A program made the position numbers and the translations under genes. This document shows positions 12,362 through 19,596 of a stretch of DNA of 20,902 nt, one piece after another; positions within the stretch are counted from its first letter, which is position 1, and each line of letters starts with the position of its first letter. The notes under the pieces are model-generated. The model worked only from the letters and a program-made list of their open reading frames with translations. It was not told where the DNA came from and searched no databases. The stretch spans positions 1-20,902 of IMG/VR virus record IMGVR_UViG_3300040815_000684, one strand, 5' to 3'. This DNA is from a virus.

Positions 12362-12943
12362 GTGTTAGACCAGTATCATAAAGTAATACTGACAGACGCA
12401 GACGGTGTTCTCCTGAACTGGGGATATGCGTTTGACGTATGGATGACCGAGAAAGGTTATACCGCAAAGAATAAGTTAAAATATAATATCGGAGAAATCT
12501 ACGGTATTACACAAACAGAATCTAAAAAACTAGTCAGAGAGTTCAACGAATCTGCACATATGGGATTTGTTCCTCCTCTAAGAGACGCAATCCAGTATGT
12601 TAAGAAGTTGCACGAGGAACACGGATATGTGTTTCACCTGATTACTTCAATGAGTAAAGACATAAATGCACAAAAACTAAGAACAATGAATATTAAGAAG
12701 TTGTTCGGTAAGACTGCATTTACTAAGTTTATCTACCTTGATACAGGTGAGGACAAGGACGAAGTTCTTGCACCATACGAAGGAACAGGATATACTTGGG
12801 TTGAAGACAAAGTAGAAAATGCACACGCAGGTGCAAACTTTGGATTAGATTCAATTGTAATGGAACACGGTTACAATATGGATTGTAAAGACTTCCCTTT
12901 AATGAAAGGTTGGAAGGACGTGTATGAATACCTAGTCGGTTAA
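12362..12943 (+). CDS. HAD-superfamily phosphatase (nucleotidase-like)
   Basis: Hydrolase of the HAD superfamily. With the GTG start the protein is 193 aa. Motif I is ILTDADGVLLNW, with D12 as nucleophile and D14 as acid; motif II is HLITSMSKD (T95/S96); motif IV is YTWVEDKVENAHAG (D149). These positions and the small alpha-helical cap (about 20-80) resemble phage 5'(3')-deoxyribonucleotidase or HAD proteins in T4-like genomes. The substrate could be a nucleotide, a sugar phosphate or a phosphorylated intermediate of the neighbouring glycan genes. An ATG seven codons upstream (12341) exists but coincides with the expected transcription start. It is the first gene after the third early promoter. 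Confidence 0.75.
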   Translation: MLDQYHKVILTDADGVLLNWGYAFDVWMTEKGYTAKNKLKYNIGEIYGITQTESKKLVREFNESAHMGFVPPLRDAIQYVKKLHEEHGYVFHLITSMSKDINAQKLRTMNIKKLFGKTAFTKFIYLDTGEDKDEVLAPYEGTGYTWVEDKVENAHAGANFGLDSIVMEHGYNMDCKDFPLMKGWKDVYEYLVG

Positions 12944-12961
12944 AATTCCCTATATACTTGT

Positions 12962-14482
12962 ATGAAAAGATATGTAGGATATTCCGAATATTTCCACGAT
13001 GCTGCTATAGCTATCGTCAACGAAGACGGTACAATTCCGTGGGCAAGTCAATCAGAACGATATAGTGGAAGTAAAAACGACCCTCTAATACCTCCTGAAA
13101 TGTGGGAGTTTGTTAATGAAGACGACCACGTTACTTTCTACGAAGACATAGATATGCGTAGAGAACAGATGGGTGGATATCGTACTCACGGCCCGTGGTC
13201 AATGCACGGATTTTCGAGTGATAAAGTAGAATCACATACTCCAATGCGTAATGCATTGACGTTTGACACTTTCAATACTCACCACGAGAGTCATTGTGCA
13301 GGTGCATTCTTTACTAGACCTTGGAAGTCTAAAGAAGATACTGTTATGGTATCGGTAGACGGTTCTGGTGAACTAGAGTCTATAGTTATCAAAGACCACA
13401 ACTTCAAAACAATTAAACGCATTACTTGGCCACAATCCTTGGGTTGTCTCTATGGATTGGTTGTTAGGTCATCTGGAATGATGCCACTCAGAGACGAATA
13501 TATTATTATGGGTCTTGCGTGTTACGGTGAAGTTAATGAATATCTTTATAAACTTCTTCATAATTGTTATTATTGGTTTGAGAGTGAACAAGGTAAAAGA
13601 GTTAAACAACTAGTAGACTTTGAAAGAATTGCTTATGCAGAAAGTGGATTGTCAGATAAGTATGCTCAATACTCTGACCGAATCAATGATTTTGTAAAAA
13701 ACCATATACATCGACCTGAAGACGCAGCCGCAACCGTACAAAAGTTCTTTGAAGTAGAAGTAATGAAGATTATGAAAGAAGCACGTAAGTATGGTTCTAA
13801 GTTAGTTTACTCTGGTGGTTGTGCTCAAAATGTTGTTGCAAACACTTTAATTAGTGAACTGTTTGATGAAATGCATATTGCAATTGCACCGAGTGACGCA
13901 GGTAATTCTCTTGGTTGTGCTGCTTATACGTGGCATAAAGAAACAGGTGGAACACATTTAGATTGGTCTCCATATCTGGGTCATAATATTGACCGAGAAA
14001 TTAATCCAAAAGAAGTTGCAAAGTATCTTACCGAAAACAAAGTATGTGGTGTTGCAAACGGTAAAGCAGAGTTTGGCCCTCGTGCGTTAGGTAATCGTTC
14101 TTTGATTGCAGACGTGAGATATGATGTAAAGGATACCGTAAACGATATCAAACGTAGACATAGATTCAGACCTTTTGCACCTGCAATCTTATCTGAATAT
14201 GCAGACCAATATTTTGAAGGGCCGATGAATCAATATATGCAGTTTACCGCAATCGCAAAACACGACTATAAGTCCGTGACCCACGTAGACGGAACTGCAA
14301 GAGTTCAGTTAGTTGAACCTGATTGTAAGTCTGCAATACGTCAAATACTTGAAGAGTATTATGAACTTACAGGAGTTCCAATGCTACTAAATACATCATT
14401 GAATATTCGTAATAGACCTATGGTAAATACTATAGAAGATGCGAATGAGTGGGAAACTAAATACAAAGTTAAAGTATTTTAA
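12962..14482 (+). CDS. Carbamoyltransferase, NodU/CmcH/TobZ family
   Basis: O-carbamoyltransferase that uses carbamoyl phosphate and ATP to put a carbamoyl group on a hydroxyl of a sugar or small molecule. The N-terminal Kae1-like domain shows GYSEYFHDAAIAIV (6-19), HHESHCAGAFF (107-117; metal-binding His) and SVDGSGE (131-137); LVYSGGCAQNVVANTLI and APSDAGNSLGCAAYTWH follow. The C-terminal YrdC-like domain carries the family's GKAEFGPRALGNRSLIADVR block and RHRFRPFAPAIL. At 506 aa it is slightly shorter than bacterial members (about 550-600) but both domains appear complete. No Shine-Dalgarno sequence in front of ATG 12962; 18 bp after the HAD gene. Context with glycosyltransferases suggests a sugar acceptor; base or nucleotide modification is an alternative known for related phage enzymes. 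Confidence 0.9.
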   Translation: MKRYVGYSEYFHDAAIAIVNEDGTIPWASQSERYSGSKNDPLIPPEMWEFVNEDDHVTFYEDIDMRREQMGGYRTHGPWSMHGFSSDKVESHTPMRNALTFDTFNTHHESHCAGAFFTRPWKSKEDTVMVSVDGSGELESIVIKDHNFKTIKRITWPQSLGCLYGLVVRSSGMMPLRDEYIIMGLACYGEVNEYLYKLLHNCYYWFESEQGKRVKQLVDFERIAYAESGLSDKYAQYSDRINDFVKNHIHRPEDAAATVQKFFEVEVMKIMKEARKYGSKLVYSGGCAQNVVANTLISELFDEMHIAIAPSDAGNSLGCAAYTWHKETGGTHLDWSPYLGHNIDREINPKEVAKYLTENKVCGVANGKAEFGPRALGNRSLIADVRYDVKDTVNDIKRRHRFRPFAPAILSEYADQYFEGPMNQYMQFTAIAKHDYKSVTHVDGTARVQLVEPDCKSAIRQILEEYYELTGVPMLLNTSLNIRNRPMVNTIEDANEWETKYKVKVF

Positions 14483-14494
14483 TGGAGAAATGAT

Positions 14495-14884
14495 ATGGTA
14501 AAAGAAACCGTAGATACACCTGTAGGACAAGCGACAGTTGATTTAGAAAAATACACTGAGTTAGTTCTTAAGGTAGACGAAGCACAAGATAAAATTAAAG
14601 AGATGGAAAAACTCTCGAAGGAACTACAAGTTGTAACAGCAGCTGCAAAACCAGTACCCAAAGGTTTCTGGTCATTGTTCAGAGACGAAAATGATATCAA
14701 TGAAAAATCAATTATTGGATTTGCATCGTTTCTTATGATGGTTGCGTTTGGTATCTTTGATTTGATTACTGCAATGGACGGTACACCTCTAGAGATATCT
14801 GATACAATCTATACGTCTTTTGTTGTTGTGACATTAGGTTCATTTGGTATTGCTGAAGCAGGAAAAGCATTCTCAGGCAAATAA
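14495..14884 (+). CDS. Two-TM membrane protein with N-terminal coiled coil (possible second holin)
   Basis: The function is not recognised. The 129-aa protein has a charged N-terminal coiled coil (KYTELVLKVDEAQDKIKEME, 19-38), a linker, then two membrane segments: about 72-93 (SIIGFASFLMMVAFGIFDLI) and 103-122 (DTIYTSFVVVTLGSFGIAEA). The predicted hairpin topology and small size fit a holin-like or phage membrane protein. The GTA-type holin upstream also has a charged helix before two TM segments, so the two proteins may be related in architecture, but not visibly in sequence. GGAGA at 14484-14488 is a good ribosome site for ATG 14495. The next gene's ATG directly follows the stop. Confidence 0.65.
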   Translation: MVKETVDTPVGQATVDLEKYTELVLKVDEAQDKIKEMEKLSKELQVVTAAAKPVPKGFWSLFRDENDINEKSIIGFASFLMMVAFGIFDLITAMDGTPLEISDTIYTSFVVVTLGSFGIAEAGKAFSGK

Positions 14885-15685
14885 ATGGAAAAGGTTAGGT
14901 GGAGAGGCACTTGGGGAGTCGGAGACTTTATGAATGCCCTCAATACTTGTCATAACTATTGTTTTGATAACAACACAAAAGTAAATCTGGAAATGCACTG
15001 GGAACACGATGAAGATTATCTTCATCACCCAGAAGACCCAGAAACAATTATAGAACGTATGACGTGGATGCATAATCAGTATCACCGTCAAGAAGATGTA
15101 ACGGTCACTCACGTTTATAACTCAGATTTATTTCCAAAGGGAAATGTAAATCCTCAAAAGAACAAAGACCGATTCTATTTTGATTCAAAAGCATTTAAAC
15201 CTCATAGCGCTCCACCAAACGATTGGATATTTAAACCTGAATCGTTTGTACCCAAGAAAAAGAAGATAGTTATCTGGACACCGCACTATAATAGTGAACC
15301 ACCAAGAAAGTGGAAAAGGTTCTTGACAATTGATGATTGGTCTGATATAATCAGCTTACTGCGCTGGGAAGGTTGGATACTAGTAGAATTAACCTACAGA
15401 ACTCCTATCAGAGATGCATTTAAACAGATACAGGAATGTGATTTTATTTTCTGTTATGATGGTATGTGGCATTATATTGCAAGAAACTTTAGTAAACCAA
15501 TGTTTATTCCATCTTGGGAAGGTGTAACTGATTATAATACTCCTCAAGCAATAAGAAAACCAAGTAGACATCAAGTACTTGATTTCATAGCTGACGGTGC
15601 AGAAGAGTTTAAACCTAATCTAACAGAAATGAAGGATAAAGCAAAGGACTATATAGATATGTTAAAGAGTAGATATCATGACTAG
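14885..15685 (+). CDS. GT9/GT-B-like glycosyltransferase-type protein
   Basis: Similar in plan to ADP-heptose/GT9-like proteins. The N-terminal strand-loop KVRWRGTWGVGDFMNAL (3-19) resembles the R..G.GD....P motif of GT9. The C-terminal domain carries KKIVIWTPHYN (126-136) and CDFIFCYDGMWHYIARNFSKPMFI (about 190-213), the equivalent of AD..I..DSG..H.A..l..P...lf, with a Met-Trp instead of the usual Gly-Pro. The segment between is rich in Trp, His and Asp. It would be a soluble GT-B protein, 266 aa, shorter than heptosyltransferases (about 320-350), so the N-terminal domain is reduced. ATG follows the upstream stop without gap; the stop overlaps a very small frame. Family match moderate; enzymatic activity not certain. 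Confidence 0.6.
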   Translation: MEKVRWRGTWGVGDFMNALNTCHNYCFDNNTKVNLEMHWEHDEDYLHHPEDPETIIERMTWMHNQYHRQEDVTVTHVYNSDLFPKGNVNPQKNKDRFYFDSKAFKPHSAPPNDWIFKPESFVPKKKKIVIWTPHYNSEPPRKWKRFLTIDDWSDIISLLRWEGWILVELTYRTPIRDAFKQIQECDFIFCYDGMWHYIARNFSKPMFIPSWEGVTDYNTPQAIRKPSRHQVLDFIADGAEEFKPNLTEMKDKAKDYIDMLKSRYHD

Positions 15686-15758
15686 AAAGTTATTAGTTTC
15701 AGTATGGACTGATGGAAGAAAAACAGTAAAAGTCTATGCGGACGTAAAAGAGAAATAA
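15678..15758 (+). CDS. Possible 26-aa microprotein bridging two genes
   Basis: Open frame MTRKLLVSVWTDGRKTVKVY followed by ADVKEK. Its ATG overlaps the end of the GT9-like gene (ATGACTAG) and its stop directly precedes the ATG at 15759, filling the only gap between them. It is basic with alternating hydrophobic residues (a possible beta hairpin). The ribosome site is weak (aagagtag). It is plausible as a translational-coupling frame or a real microprotein; chance remains possible. Confidence 0.4.
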   Translation: MTRKLLVSVWTDGRKTVKVYADVKEK

Positions 15759-15962
15759 ATGTATGTTCCTTGGTTCAGTAAACCTGAAAACGAAAAGAAA
15801 ATATTAAGAGCAGTTAATCTATCTCCGAATGAAAGTATTATGGAGAAATTACCTGAAGTACACCCTATGAAACAGGTTGCATACGCATCTGTCATACAGG
15901 TACTTGTGTTTGGTTTTATGATATTTATGTTTTGGTTGATTAGTCAATTTGTGAGTCATTAA
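15759..15962 (+). CDS. Small single-TM membrane protein (67 aa)
   Basis: The function is not recognised. It has a soluble N-terminal part (MYVPWFSKPENEKKILRAVN; about 1-40) and one strong C-terminal transmembrane segment (42-64, SVIQVLVFGFMIFMFWLISQ). It is a tail-anchored type or N-in/C-out protein. Stop TAA overlaps the ATG of the radical SAM gene (TAATG). It could anchor or assist a neighbouring enzyme at the inner membrane, but nothing in the sequence shows this. Confidence 0.6.
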   Translation: MYVPWFSKPENEKKILRAVNLSPNESIMEKLPEVHPMKQVAYASVIQVLVFGFMIFMFWLISQFVSH

Positions 15963-16924
15963 TGAAGATTGATAGAGCAGTTATTGAGATTAATGGAGGA
16001 TGTAATTTCTCCTGTAGTATGTGTCCTCAAGATATGCGAACAGGAGGACGTGATAAACGATTCCTCAAGAAAATGAAACTAGACGAGTTTGAAAAAAATG
16101 TCTCTGATTGTGCCAAACACGGATTAAGAGTAGTCAACCTAGAGGGTAGTGGTGAACCTACTCTGAACAGAAACCTACCTGAATACATTAAGATTGTAAA
16201 GAAGTATGGGGCGAAATGCTTTATGTTCTCTAATGGATTCCGTATGGGTGGACAATTTATGAAAGATTGTGTTGATGCAGGACTAGACTTTTATCGTTTC
16301 TCCTTTATTGGATATGACCCTGCAAAATATGACGAATGGATGTATAACACTATTGGTAGTAACTTTAATCATATTGTCAATAACATATCAGAAATGAAAA
16401 AATATGTTGACGAATCTGGTAGTGATTGTGTTGTTGCAACCTATCACTTAATTACCGATAACGATAATCTAGACTATGAGTTAGAAAAATATCAAGAACT
16501 AGTAAACAATCTAGGAGTCAAGACCGAGATATGGAAAATGCATAACTGGTCTGGTGTTTATGACCCCAAACAAAATGTTCGTAGTGGTGAAGAAAAGACT
16601 TGTGGTAGACCATTCTCTCCTGACGTAGTTATTCGTGCAGGAGGACTTGATAAAAAGACTGGTGCGGTTGCACCTTGTTGTCAAGTATTAGGACAAGACG
16701 AGAATGCAGTTCTAGGTCATACCAGTGAAAATACTATTGAAGAAATCTGGAACGGCCCAGAATATAGTAAACTACGTGAAGACCACAAGAACAAAACATA
16801 TCCTGACTACTGCAAAACTTGTGACTTTCTACTTGACGACCCTGAAGTATTAGTTTGGACTAATCACGAAAGAGACTTATATAAAATGCACGGAACTGAA
16901 TTTGACCTTGACGATTACAGATAA
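15962..16924 (+). CDS. Radical SAM enzyme with SPASM-type C-terminus
   Basis: S-adenosylmethionine radical enzyme. The cluster-binding CxxxCxxC is C14-NFS-C18-SM-C21 (NGGCNFSCSMCP), and the downstream LEGSGEPTLN (60-69) is the GGE-like SAM-binding motif. The C-terminus has further cysteines: C214 (TCGRPFSP), C239/C240 (APCCQVLG) and C284/C287 (YCKTCDF), typical of a SPASM/twitch auxiliary cluster. The sequence NTIEEIWNGPEYSKLREDH (257-275) is also SPASM-like. Such enzymes modify peptides, sugars or cofactors; their substrate cannot be inferred from the sequence. It sits among glycosyltransferases, with 1 bp overlap upstream. No leader peptide gene (RiPP-type precursor) was identified beside it; the 26-aa and 67-aa frames upstream are not obvious precursors. 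The 320-aa length is normal. Confidence 0.88.
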   Translation: MKIDRAVIEINGGCNFSCSMCPQDMRTGGRDKRFLKKMKLDEFEKNVSDCAKHGLRVVNLEGSGEPTLNRNLPEYIKIVKKYGAKCFMFSNGFRMGGQFMKDCVDAGLDFYRFSFIGYDPAKYDEWMYNTIGSNFNHIVNNISEMKKYVDESGSDCVVATYHLITDNDNLDYELEKYQELVNNLGVKTEIWKMHNWSGVYDPKQNVRSGEEKTCGRPFSPDVVIRAGGLDKKTGAVAPCCQVLGQDENAVLGHTSENTIEEIWNGPEYSKLREDHKNKTYPDYCKTCDFLLDDPEVLVWTNHERDLYKMHGTEFDLDDYR

Positions 16925-16931
16925 TATATGG

Positions 16932-17516
16932 ATGATACAGATACCTGATAGTAAGGTATCTCAACATTATGCAAAACAGGCAATACAAAGTTGGAAATCT
17001 CACGGTTTTCAAGTAAATCTATTTGATGCAGTCACACCTGAGACTCTACATCTATATGACGATATACAGCTTGACCAGTATCACGGTAAACGTGATTTCA
17101 CTGATACTGAAATGGGTTGTTGGTATAGTCACTATCTGTTATGGGAGAAATGTGTTGAAGAACGAACGCCCATAACAATTATAGAACACGATACCGAATG
17201 TCTTACTTCTGATATGCCTATTATCGCACCATACTTTTCAATCTGTAATTTTCAGAATGATGCAGAGTTTCATAACTATTGTGATAGATTTGAAGGACAT
17301 CCTTATTGGTGGCATTACAAGTTATGTCCTATTACTTCTGGATATTATATTGAACCAGAACAGGCAGAAGACTTGTTATTAGAATGTGTGACTGAAAGAC
17401 ATACAAGATATGTTGATGATATAATGTTTGATAAGTTAAATAAAGATTTAAATCTAATTGCGGATTACTGTAGACCTATATATGATACGAAGGTAGGAGG
17501 AACAGTTGACCACTAG
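16932..17516 (+). CDS. GT25-like glycosyltransferase
   Basis: Resembles the GT25 (LPS/LOS beta-galactosyltransferase-like) family. Shown by MIQIPDSKVSQHYAKQAIQS at the N-terminus (the I.L......R....) and by FTDTEMGCWYSHYLLWEKCVEE (56-77), which matches the family block L...E.GC..SH...w......; ITIIEHDTEC (81-90) holds the acidic motif, here EHD rather than EDD. The C-terminal half contains TSGYYIEPEQAEDLL. ATG 16932 is taken as start; the frame is open upstream to TTG 16902, which would overlap the radical SAM gene by 23 bp, but there is no ribosome site for either. At 194 aa it is shorter than many members. The end overlaps the next gene. Confidence 0.65.
   Translation: MIQIPDSKVSQHYAKQAIQSWKSHGFQVNLFDAVTPETLHLYDDIQLDQYHGKRDFTDTEMGCWYSHYLLWEKCVEERTPITIIEHDTECLTSDMPIIAPYFSICNFQNDAEFHNYCDRFEGHPYWWHYKLCPITSGYYIEPEQAEDLLLECVTERHTRYVDDIMFDKLNKDLNLIADYCRPIYDTKVGGTVDH
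17495..17500 (+). promoter_or_regulatory. Strong Shine-Dalgarno for a TTG start at 17506
   Basis: AGGAGG, the best ribosome site in the window, ends five bases before TTG 17506 and 17 before the ATG at 17518. Normal spacing therefore favours the TTG. Confidence 0.65.
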
Positions 17517-18300
17517 AATGATATTTCAAGTGTCGGTAGGTAAACCGTCCGAATTATATGAACACTGTATTGAGAGTGTCGCACATTATTGTGAGAAATA
17601 TAATATTGAACATATCGTCTTAACCCAACCTAAATTAAGAATCAAACCAGATATTTTTTCTTCTGGACGTAGTGAAGAATCCTATATGAAGTATGGTGGA
17701 TATCTTCCTATCTACGAAAAAGAAAACGCATTTAATTATCTGGACGACTATGACCAGATTGCAATTGTTGATGCAGACATTTATATCCGACCTGACGCAC
17801 CTAATATCTTTGAGGACTTTGGAACAGAACACGCTTTTGGTGCTGTATGTGAACGTGAGATGGATATTCACCCTTGGTATGTAAACAAGATTATAAACTA
17901 TTCAAGAATGCAATATGAAACCTTACATCATCATAGTAAAATAGATTTTAAACCTGATAGATATGGATACGAATTCTTTAATATGGGATTGATTCTTTTA
18001 AACAGTAAGTTATTCAAACCTTATCTAAAAGGACAAGACCCACATAGTTTTCTGAATCGTATGGAATTCAAAGACTTTGTGGATGGTATTGGTGCTTATA
18101 AATGGAGTACTGACCAGACACTACTAAATTTCTTTATAAAGAAATATAAAATTCCAACCAAACATATGGGAGGTCAATGGAACGGATTGTATAGTGCGGT
18201 AAACAACATAAAAGAGTGTTATTTTGTTCATTTCTTTTTAAAGGACAAATTACCAGAAAACGGTGAAAATGTCGAAGAGTTAATGAAACAAATTGTATAA
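17506..18300 (+). CDS. GT8-like glycosyltransferase (TTG start)
   Basis: Nucleotide-sugar transferase of the GT-A type. IAIVDADIYIRPDAPNIFEDF (86-106) has the DxD (D89, D91), followed by a family-type loop with hydrophobic residues; EFFNMGLILLNSKLF (about 156-170) matches the NxG.....N motif; STDQTLLNFFIKKY (about 206-219) matches the DQ..LN motif; and CYFVHFFLKDKLP (about 243-255) contains the C-terminal His region. These are the four landmarks of GT8. The protein is 264 aa, soluble. The strong AGGAGG and its distance favour TTG 17506, giving MTTRMIFQ. It is the last gene before the late promoter at 18296, whose octamer overlaps its stop codon. Confidence 0.8.
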   Translation: MTTRMIFQVSVGKPSELYEHCIESVAHYCEKYNIEHIVLTQPKLRIKPDIFSSGRSEESYMKYGGYLPIYEKENAFNYLDDYDQIAIVDADIYIRPDAPNIFEDFGTEHAFGAVCEREMDIHPWYVNKIINYSRMQYETLHHHSKIDFKPDRYGYEFFNMGLILLNSKLFKPYLKGQDPHSFLNRMEFKDFVDGIGAYKWSTDQTLLNFFIKKYKIPTKHMGGQWNGLYSAVNNIKECYFVHFFLKDKLPENGENVEELMKQIV

Positions 18301-18303
18301 ATA
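18296..18303 (+). promoter_or_regulatory. T4-type late promoter TATAAATA
   Basis: Perfect TATAAATA overlapping the TAA stop of the glycosyltransferase gene. Predicted start near 18310 leaves about 30 nt of leader to ATG 18340, with AGGAGA at 18328-18333. In the leader, a 10-bp palindrome TAATATATTA (18308-18317) and a hairpin TAGGA/TCCTA (18327-18331, 18335-18339) are visible; the hairpin would cover the ribosome site. Confidence 0.65.
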
Positions 18304-18339
18304 ATACTAATATATTAATAGAGTGATAGGAGAATCCTA

Positions 18340-19038
18340 ATGTTAAACCCCAAAGAGTTTGTGAAGAAAATTCGCAACGATAACCAAGCACTTTTTGAAG
18401 CGTCTAAAATGAACGTCAAAGAGTACTTTGAAAACGACCTACCTGAAGAGGAAATGGTCAATCACTTCATTGGTCGTATGGTCAATGAACGTATGAATAT
18501 GTCTGAAATATCTCAGCAGATTGCAAATGCAGCTGATAATGCAGACCCTAAAGAATTAGAACTTCTTTCTAAACAAGCACATGACGAAGCAAAACACTAT
18601 CGTATGGTTCGAGAAGTAATCGAACATATCAAAGGTGAAGAAGTTGATGTCGCAGCTGCTCTTGAATCAGAAAGAAAAGCAAACACCGCCAAAGGTGCTT
18701 CACTATTAGAAAAGTATGGTGCAGAAAATGATGAAGCAGTTCTCGCTGCCTATCAGTTAGTTGCAGAAGGACGTGCGGAAGCAGTCTGGAATCAGATGGC
18801 AGATACTATTCAAGATGAATTTATTTCTACACGATATCGTGAAATTGCAAAGGACGAAGGTTTCCATAGTGCAATCGGTGGATATTCATTACGTAAAATT
18901 GCAACAGATGAAAAGACACAAAATCGTGTTCTTGACATCATTGGAAAAATGCGTAAAGACTTATTTGAAATCTCGTGTAAAAATACAGTTGAAGCAAAAG
19001 GTTCTAGAGAACTAGTAAACGCTGCTTACGGTTGGTAA
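18340..19038 (+). CDS. Ferritin-like di-iron protein (possible oxygenase/oxidase)
   Basis: Four-helix-bundle non-haem di-iron protein. Ligand pattern: E50 (MVNERM), E83 and H86 (DEAKH), E147 (GRAEAVW), E173 and H176 (DEGFH): the canonical E...ExxH...E...ExxH of ferritin-like oxidases. It is distinct from the R2 subunit in this window, lacking a Tyr after the first ExxH at the R2 spacing. Length 232 aa is typical for single-domain ferritin-like oxygenases. The C-terminus is capped by helical KGSRELVNAAYGW. It could hydroxylate, desaturate or otherwise oxidise a small molecule. It is the first gene of the late-promoter unit, and the amidotransferase begins at the base after its stop (TAAATG), so the proteins are probably made together. 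Storage ferritin is less likely, since the cage-type sequence features are not evident. Confidence 0.82.
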   Translation: MLNPKEFVKKIRNDNQALFEASKMNVKEYFENDLPEEEMVNHFIGRMVNERMNMSEISQQIANAADNADPKELELLSKQAHDEAKHYRMVREVIEHIKGEEVDVAAALESERKANTAKGASLLEKYGAENDEAVLAAYQLVAEGRAEAVWNQMADTIQDEFISTRYREIAKDEGFHSAIGGYSLRKIATDEKTQNRVLDIIGKMRKDLFEISCKNTVEAKGSRELVNAAYGW

Positions 19039-19596
19039 ATGAAAATAGGACTCACTCAACGAGTCCTCACGTACAATAGACAAGTTCATGACTCTTTAGA
19101 ACATAACTGGTATCGGTTATTAAAGAGTCACGAACTCATTCCTATCCCAAATCGTGACGACTTAGATTATAAATCTCTTGCAGAATCCTTAGACCTTCTC
19201 ATCATTACTGGTGGAGGGAATGAGGAAATTCGTATCACTACAGAAATATCTCTGTCAACAGAAATGGTCAAACTAAATAAACCTATTCTTGGTATATGTC
19301 ACGGTGCATTTTTACTTACAGAGATTCTTGGTGGTAAAACAAGAACAGATAAAAACAATCATTTTGATGTTGAACATTTCGTATACAGTAAATACCAACC
19401 ACATTTAGTAAAAGTAAATAGTTTTCATACGATTGCTATTGACAAAATACCACCAGATAGTGTACAATTATGTACAGATGTAAGTGGTGATTGTGAATCT
19501 TGGATTAAAGATAATATTTGTGCAATTGTGTGGCACCCTGAGAGAATGACTACACCCTATATACCTAAAGATATTGTAAAGGCAACAGGATTATGA
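19039..19596 (+). CDS. Class I glutamine amidotransferase-like (C26-type) protein
   Basis: Glutamine amidotransferase or gamma-glutamyl hydrolase fold with a full catalytic triad: C87 in LGICHGAF, H166 and E168 in VWHPERM. LLIITGGGNE (53-62) is the oxyanion strand. The N-terminus KIGLTQRVLTYNRQ..DSLEHNWYRLL (2-28) resembles the subgroup of single-domain GATases found in surface polysaccharide loci, which includes the gamma-glutamyl-CDP-amidate hydrolase (Cj1417-type) of the Campylobacter capsule phosphoramidate pathway; that comparison is from memory. Whether it supplies ammonia or hydrolyses a glutamyl conjugate is open. No synthase partner domain is fused. The preceding ferritin-like gene abuts; the following cupin gene overlaps by 4 bp. 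Length 185 aa fits a free-standing class I domain. Confidence 0.82.
   Translation: MKIGLTQRVLTYNRQVHDSLEHNWYRLLKSHELIPIPNRDDLDYKSLAESLDLLIITGGGNEEIRITTEISLSTEMVKLNKPILGICHGAFLLTEILGGKTRTDKNNHFDVEHFVYSKYQPHLVKVNSFHTIAIDKIPPDSVQLCTDVSGDCESWIKDNICAIVWHPERMTTPYIPKDIVKATGL

Noticed and set aside
15678-15962. Precursor peptide (RiPP) for the radical SAM enzyme
   Set aside because: The 26-aa frame has no Cys/Ser/Thr-rich core and the 67-aa protein is a membrane protein, so neither looks like a RiPP precursor.
16902-16931. TTG 16902 as start of the GT25-like gene
   Set aside because: No ribosome site; ATG 16932 gives a normal N-terminus. TTG use cannot be fully excluded.
1238-18391. Minus-strand and alternative-frame open frames (for example 1512-1817 -, 6973-7308 -, 3135-3359 +, 17693-17884 +, 18761-19015 +)
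   Set aside because: All lie inside well-supported + strand genes, have no family motifs and show low-quality composition typical of shadow frames.
18340-19038. Second R2-type ribonucleotide reductase subunit
   Set aside because: It has the di-iron pattern but not the R2 ligand spacing, radical Tyr or C-terminal docking tail.
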